The notes under the pieces were generated by a model. That model did no database searches. It was given only the letters and a program-made list of their open reading frames with translations, and had not been told where the DNA came from. From assembly GCA_034178965.1 (NCBI GenBank), contig JAXFQM010000110.1:1-10341 (forward strand): a stretch of DNA of 10,341 bases, in the 5' to 3' direction. Source of the DNA: Colimorpha sp034178965 (GTDB lineage Bacteria > Bacteroidota > Bacteroidia > Bacteroidales > P3). Of the stretch, positions 6,678 to 10,341 are shown one piece after another (the first letter of the stretch is position 1; each line of letters starts with the position of its first letter). A program made the translations under genes and the position numbers.

Positions 6678-7342
6678 AGAGATGGTTTCGCGCTGCATAG
6701 TTTTGTTATGCCATTGAATACTTGTTCTTTCAGGGTAGCGAATACTTCTGTGCCGAGCGGTACGAATAAGTCCACGCGGCTGCCAAACTTGATGAAGCCC
6801 AGTTCCTGGTTTTGCTGTACAACCTCGCCTTCCTTGGCATAACAGCAAATGCGTCGGGCCATGACGCCGGCAATCTGTTTGATGAGGATGCGCTCGCCGC
6901 TGGAAGTCACCATGCCAACGCTGGAGTGTTCGTTCAGCACCGAGGACTTTGGGTAGCTGGCATTGAAATAATTGCCCCTATGGTAGCACACATATTCCAC
7001 TTTGCCACTCACGGGGTAGCGGTTCACATGCACGTCGGTGCCATACATAAAGATAGAGATTTGCAGGCAGGAACCCTTGATGTATTCCTCCTCGCAGGTC
7101 TCTTCGATGACACATACAGTGCCGTCGGCGGGAGCCATCATCACGTTCTCGTCTTGGATGAAGTCGCGCTTGGGGATGCGAAAGAAACTGGCAAAGGCAA
7201 ACCAAATGAGCACAAATACCGATGCCACTAAATAATGGAACAAGTTCCAAGGGTGGACGGCGAATGCCATGAGCGCAATGATTCCCCCAAAGATAATGCC
7301 CAGCCAAAAGAGCATTGTCCGTCCTTCTTTATGTATGTACAT
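6674..7342 (-). CDS. psd: Phosphatidylserine decarboxylase proenzyme, short Bacteroidetes/archaeal-like type
   Basis: The 222-residue product decarboxylates phosphatidylserine to phosphatidylethanolamine at the inner membrane. Two hydrophobic segments at about 11-27 and 33-53 anchor it. PADG (71-74) supplies the conserved Asp73, and GTDVHVNRYP (101-110) supplies His105. KFGSRVDLF (185-193) holds the self-cleavage site between Gly187 and Ser188, where Ser188 becomes the pyruvoyl group. IAGVMARRI (157-165) is a strongly conserved family block. The first ATG is preferred over one at codon 10 because 'IHKEG' at residues 3-7 matches the conserved 'IHREG' start of Bacteroides homologues. It follows cdsA by 82 bases and overlaps the pseudouridine synthase start by four. 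No pssA (phosphatidylserine synthase) is next to it, although that gene often is in Bacteroides. Confidence 0.93.
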   Translation of the reverse strand: MYIHKEGRTMLFWLGIIFGGIIALMAFAVHPWNLFHYLVASVFVLIWFAFASFFRIPKRDFIQDENVMMAPADGTVCVIEETCEEEYIKGSCLQISIFMYGTDVHVNRYPVSGKVEYVCYHRGNYFNASYPKSSVLNEHSSVGMVTSSGERILIKQIAGVMARRICCYAKEGEVVQQNQELGFIKFGSRVDLFVPLGTEVFATLKEQVFNGITKLCSAKPSL

Positions 7343-7424
7343 GGATTTATGAGTTATGAAATGGTGGTAATGGAGTATGTGGTGATGATTTCTATTCGTC
7401 AGTGGAAGCCGGCATTAAGCAGTG

Positions 7425-8249
7425 TTAGTCTATAGCCATCATGTACGCTGAGACAAAGGCGGTGGCAAAAGGCAACACCATAAGCAGGCTGTCGAAGCGG
7501 TCCAGCAGGCCGCCGTGACCTGGGATGAGATTACCGCTATCCTTCACGCCTACATAGCGTTTGAACATGCTTTCTACCAAGTCGCCCAATGTGCCAAAGA
7601 TTGTCACGATGAAGCCCAAGCACAAGTAGAACCAATGGTTTGCGGAGGTCTCTCCAGTCACCATGCCGCCCAAAAGCACGGCCGCTGCCACGCAGAACAA
7701 GGCTCCGCCCACAGTGCCTTCCCATGTCTTGCCAGGAGAATGGCGCGTCATCTTGTGTCGGCCCAAAGCCATGCCCGTCATGTAGGCGAAAGAGTCATTC
7801 ACCCATATTAAGATGAAGAGCAGCATCACGAGGCTTTCCTTGCCTTCGTAGAGATACATGGGTATCAACGACAGGGGGACGGCAACCCAAAAAACAGGCA
7901 AGAAAGTATAGCCGATGGTTTCGAAAGGATGCTCTTCGTGGCGGAACAACTGCACGATGGTGAGGATGCCGAAAGCCAACAGAGGGATGAGGAAGGAACT
8001 GCCCTGATGTAATACCGTAAAGATAAGTATGCCCATGGCATAGCCCCAAGGACGGTTTGTGGGAATGTCCTTAATGGCAAGGTTGTGGTAGACCTCATAG
8101 ATGCCCACCACGGTGAGCAGCAGGAAGAAGATTTCGTTGGCGAACAAGCCGAGGTGTTTGTTATTCGTCCACCGTCCTAAATAAAGTGCCGCAACGATGA
8201 GGGCCACATATACCGCTCCGCTGAGCGTTCTGGTGATAAATTTCTTCAT
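7425..8249 (-). CDS. cdsA: Phosphatidate cytidylyltransferase (CDP-diacylglycerol synthase)
   Basis: The 274-residue integral membrane enzyme makes CDP-diacylglycerol from phosphatidate and CTP, the precursor of all phospholipids. It has roughly eight hydrophobic segments. The C-terminal CDS signature is intact: SMFKR (227-231), KDSG (236-239) and LIPGHGGLLDRFD (241-253), with the Asp residues that bind metal. SPGKTWEG (171-178) is the other conserved block. I chose the ATG at 8249 because MKKFITRTLSGAVYVALI is a typical start for the family. The open frame continues upstream to 8564, but that part lies within the LUD gene in another frame and reads as non-protein-like. The gene starts 47 bases after the LUD gene stop. 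Confidence 0.94.
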   Translation of the reverse strand: MKKFITRTLSGAVYVALIVAALYLGRWTNNKHLGLFANEIFFLLLTVVGIYEVYHNLAIKDIPTNRPWGYAMGILIFTVLHQGSSFLIPLLAFGILTIVQLFRHEEHPFETIGYTFLPVFWVAVPLSLIPMYLYEGKESLVMLLFILIWVNDSFAYMTGMALGRHKMTRHSPGKTWEGTVGGALFCVAAAVLLGGMVTGETSANHWFYLCLGFIVTIFGTLGDLVESMFKRYVGVKDSGNLIPGHGGLLDRFDSLLMVLPFATAFVSAYMMAID

Positions 8250-8296
8250 TGGCTTTGTTGCAAAAGGCTTTTTTGTATACTGTAGGGGGGTAAGGT

Positions 8297-8875
8297 TTAC
8301 TGGTCTTCCATTAGGATGAGGCAAAGGTTCTTGCAGTCGGACGGGGTGAGGAGAGCGATTTCTTTGGGCTTTTCCTGCGGATAGGCTTCTTGCAGGTGCC
8401 TGTCTACCTCCTCCCAGTCGCGCACGATTTGACTGGTGAAAGCTATTACAATAGTGGTTAGCGGCAACGTGCGCATGGTGATGCCATATCCCAAGTGGTC
8501 GGAGACCACGATGCCCCCGTTCCATGCTTCCAAGGCATCGCATAGCAAAGCGCCCAGTGCACAAGGTTGACCAGATTGGGAAGTAACACTGTTGGCAAAG
8601 CCAAGGCCTTGCAAGAATTGGGTTAAGGTATCGTTGCAGCAGGCCATGGCCGCGCCGTGTTGCAGTGTGTCGATGTGAGCTTTCAGCTCTTCTTCTGTGG
8701 TGCAGTAGTACATGAAGCCGCCCTTTCGGGTGAATTCCTTGGCGAACGCCACGGCAAGGTCCTCGTCGGAGAGACGAAAAACGAGGTTGCCCCCATCCTC
8801 GGAGAGGGAAAGGGCAATCTCACTCTTTATGGAAAGAGCCTCGCGTAGTTTGCTAAGGAAATCTTCTTTCTTCAT
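8297..8875 (-). CDS. Small LUD-domain (LutC/YkgG-like) protein
   Basis: The 192-residue product is soluble, with no signal peptide or membrane segment. In several Bacteroidetes a LUD (DUF162) protein sits between ftsH and cdsA, and this gene has that position. The middle matches the fold: short alternating strands and helices, then 'GALLCDALEAWNGGIVVSDHLGYGITMRTLPLTTIVIAFTSQIVRD' (107-152; the internal pattern is 'A..A.TGT.V', then leucine-rich, then a strand and 'SQIV'). The family's C-terminal signature, usually close to GPSRTADI, is not recognisable: the end (EIALLTPSDCKNLCLILMED) keeps only a strand-turn-strand shape. Members of the broader family include lactate utilisation protein LutC, but this short clustered form has no established role that I know. 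The ATG is 15 bases after the ftsH stop, so it is probably co-transcribed with ftsH. Confidence 0.7.
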   Translation of the reverse strand: MKKEDFLSKLREALSIKSEIALSLSEDGGNLVFRLSDEDLAVAFAKEFTRKGGFMYYCTTEEELKAHIDTLQHGAAMACCNDTLTQFLQGLGFANSVTSQSGQPCALGALLCDALEAWNGGIVVSDHLGYGITMRTLPLTTIVIAFTSQIVRDWEEVDRHLQEAYPQEKPKEIALLTPSDCKNLCLILMEDQ

Positions 8876-8890
8876 GGGAAAGGGCGTTCG

Positions 8891-10341
8891 TTATTGTGAG
8901 GTGACCTCGTGGTCCGCCTTGGGTGTCGTTGGTTCCTCATGAGACTTTTCGTCCGTCTCATGGGGTGGTTCTTTTAAGGCGGCCTTTTCTTGTTCTGCTT
9001 TTTCTCGCGCCTTGCGATCTTCATCCTCCCACGGGCGCGGACCGTAGATGCGTTCCACGTCTTCTCTGAAGATGACTTCCCTGTCGTACAGCGTGGTGGC
9101 AAGCTCCTCCAGTTCGTCGCGGTGTTCGGTGATGATTTTCTTGGCGCGGAGGTAGGCTTCCTCCACAATACGTTTCACTTCCGCATCTATCAACACATTG
9201 GTCTCTTCACTGAAGGGCTTGGTGAAGTTCCATTCGCCTTGGCCAGTGCTGTCATAATAACTCACGTTGCCTACCTTTGGGCTCATGCCATAGTATACCA
9301 CCAGCGAGAATGCCATTTTTGTGGCGCGTTCGATATCGTTGAGGGCGCCCGTGGAGATGCTACCGTTCACCACCTCTTCTGCAGCGCGTCCCGCCATAAG
9401 GCTGGTGATGCTGTCGAACATTTGGTCATAGGTGGTTATCTGGCGCTCCTCGGGCAGGTACCAAGCTGCGCCCAGGGCCTTTCCGCGAGGCACTATGGTC
9501 ACCTTCACAAGGGGGTCGCCCCAGCGTAGGAGCCAACTCACGCTTGCGTGTCCGCTTTCGTGGTAGGCTATTGTGCGTTTTTCATGGTCAGTGAGCACTT
9601 TCGTCCTTTTTTCCAATCCGCCCACAATGCGGTCTATGGCGTCGAGGAAATCCTGCTTTTCTATTTTATTTTTGCTTTTGCGCGCTGCCACAAGGGCTGC
9701 CTCGTTGCATACGTTGGCAATGTCAGCGCCGCTGAATCCTGGCGTTTGCTTGGCGAGGAACTCGCGGTCCACGTCATCGGACAACTTAAGTTGTCTCATG
9801 TGGACGGCAAATATGGCTTTGCGTTCATCCACGTCGGGCAGTTCCACGTATATTTGTCTGTCGAAACGCCCTGCGCGCAGCAAGGCTTTGTCCAATACGT
9901 CAGCACGGTTGGTGGCGGCCATCACGATGACGCCGGTGTTGCTGTTGAAACCATCCATTTCGGTGAGCAGTTGGTTCAGCGTGTTCTCGCGTTCGTCGTT
10001 GGCGTTACTCAACCCGGCGCGTCCACGGGCGCGCCCCACCGCGTCTATTTCGTCAATGAAGATGATGCAAGGTGCTTTTTTCTTGGCTTCCTCGAAGAGG
10101 TCGCGCACGCGACTGGCGCCCACGCCGACGAACATCTCCACAAAGTCTGATCCGCTCATGCTGAAGAAAGGCACATGTGCTTCTCCCGCCACGGCTTTGG
10201 CCAGCAGAGTCTTTCCCGTGCCTGGAGGGCCGACCAGCAGCACGCCTTTAGGTATCTTGCCGCCCAGCACGGTATATTTCTGCGGATTTTTGAGGAAATC
10301 CACCACTTCCATCACTTCCTCCTTGGCGCCAGCCAGTCCGG
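8891..10341 (-). CDS. ftsH: ATP-dependent zinc metalloprotease FtsH, 5' end outside window
   Basis: The frame enters from the window edge and 482 residues are visible; the first part (two membrane segments and the periplasmic domain, about 190 residues) is missing. Counting from the first complete codon (10339), Walker A GPPGTGKT is at 37-44, Walker B IIFIDEID at 92-99, and the second region of homology with arginine fingers (TNRADVLDKALLRAGRFDRQ) at 143-162. The zinc site HESGH is at 260-264 (usually HEAGH), with the third ligand Asp335 in GALNDIER. The enzyme is a hexameric inner-membrane AAA+ protease that removes misfolded and regulated membrane and cytosolic proteins. The C-terminal tail after IYGPRPWED (about residues 431-482) is long, charged and disordered-looking. 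GTG at 10315 is an internal Val codon, not the start, because upstream codons (GLAGAKEE) match the family. Confidence 0.97.
   Translation of the reverse strand, partial: GLAGAKEEVMEVVDFLKNPQKYTVLGGKIPKGVLLVGPPGTGKTLLAKAVAGEAHVPFFSMSGSDFVEMFVGVGASRVRDLFEEAKKKAPCIIFIDEIDAVGRARGRAGLSNANDERENTLNQLLTEMDGFNSNTGVIVMAATNRADVLDKALLRAGRFDRQIYVELPDVDERKAIFAVHMRQLKLSDDVDREFLAKQTPGFSGADIANVCNEAALVAARKSKNKIEKQDFLDAIDRIVGGLEKRTKVLTDHEKRTIAYHESGHASVSWLLRWGDPLVKVTIVPRGKALGAAWYLPEERQITTYDQMFDSITSLMAGRAAEEVVNGSISTGALNDIERATKMAFSLVVYYGMSPKVGNVSYYDSTGQGEWNFTKPFSEETNVLIDAEVKRIVEEAYLRAKKIITEHRDELEELATTLYDREVIFREDVERIYGPRPWEDEDRKAREKAEQEKAALKEPPHETDEKSHEEPTTPKADHEVTSQ

Noticed and set aside
6678..6848. Upstream extension of the pseudouridine synthase frame by 57 codons
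   Set aside because: It lies inside the conserved C-terminus of psd and has no RluA or S4-like sequence.
8250..8564. Upstream extension of the cdsA frame by 105 codons
   Set aside because: It overlaps the LUD gene in another frame and the text is unlike a CdsA N-terminus, whereas the ATG at 8249 gives a normal family start.
9548..10150. 200-codon plus-strand open frame
   Set aside because: It is antisense to the conserved FtsH AAA+ domain, with no independent evidence.

Overview
The window looks like chromosomal DNA of a Bacteroidales-type bacterium (order-level guess). A gingipain-like C25 protease carries a type IX secretion (T9SS) sorting domain. The phosphatidylserine decarboxylase is the short Bacteroides-like form, with an N-terminal 'IHKEG' that matches family members I know. 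Shine-Dalgarno sequences are largely absent, and two boxes match the Bacteroidetes -7 consensus TAnnTTTG. Every supported gene is on the minus strand, so transcription runs from high to low coordinates. Base composition is near 50% GC in the genes and more AT-rich in parts of the gaps.

In transcription order, the right part (10341 to 5973) is a tight housekeeping cluster. It holds the 3' three quarters of ftsH (membrane AAA+ metalloprotease), a small LUD-fold protein, cdsA (CDP-diacylglycerol synthase), psd (phosphatidylserine decarboxylase) and an RluA-family pseudouridine synthase. Gaps are 15, 47 and 82 bases, followed by a 4-base ATGA overlap. The cluster therefore joins membrane protein quality control to phospholipid synthesis: CdsA makes CDP-diacylglycerol and Psd makes phosphatidylethanolamine.

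The centre (5913 to 2116) is one gene for a 1265-residue secreted protease. It has a signal peptide, gingipain-type propeptide, C25 catalytic domain, Ig-like domains, a jelly-roll adhesin-like domain and a T9SS C-terminal domain. Its active-site region resembles lysine gingipain (Kgp) more than arginine gingipain, and the His-to-Cys and Cys-to-Asp spacings match my recollection of Kgp.

A gap of about 517 bases (1599 to 2115) follows. It holds a strong GC-rich hairpin, a promoter-like box, a three-copy 11-base tandem repeat and several inverted repeats, but no convincing gene.

The left part holds a 466-residue fold-III PLP decarboxylase of the short 'arginine decarboxylase' type, with a promoter box and palindrome just upstream, then the first 54 residues of a probable FKBP-type lipoprotein that runs off the window.

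I see no mobile element, CRISPR array, tRNA or rRNA. The most interesting items are the Kgp-like protease far larger than its catalytic core, the LUD protein lacking the usual C-terminal family signature, and the structured gap at 1600 to 2115.
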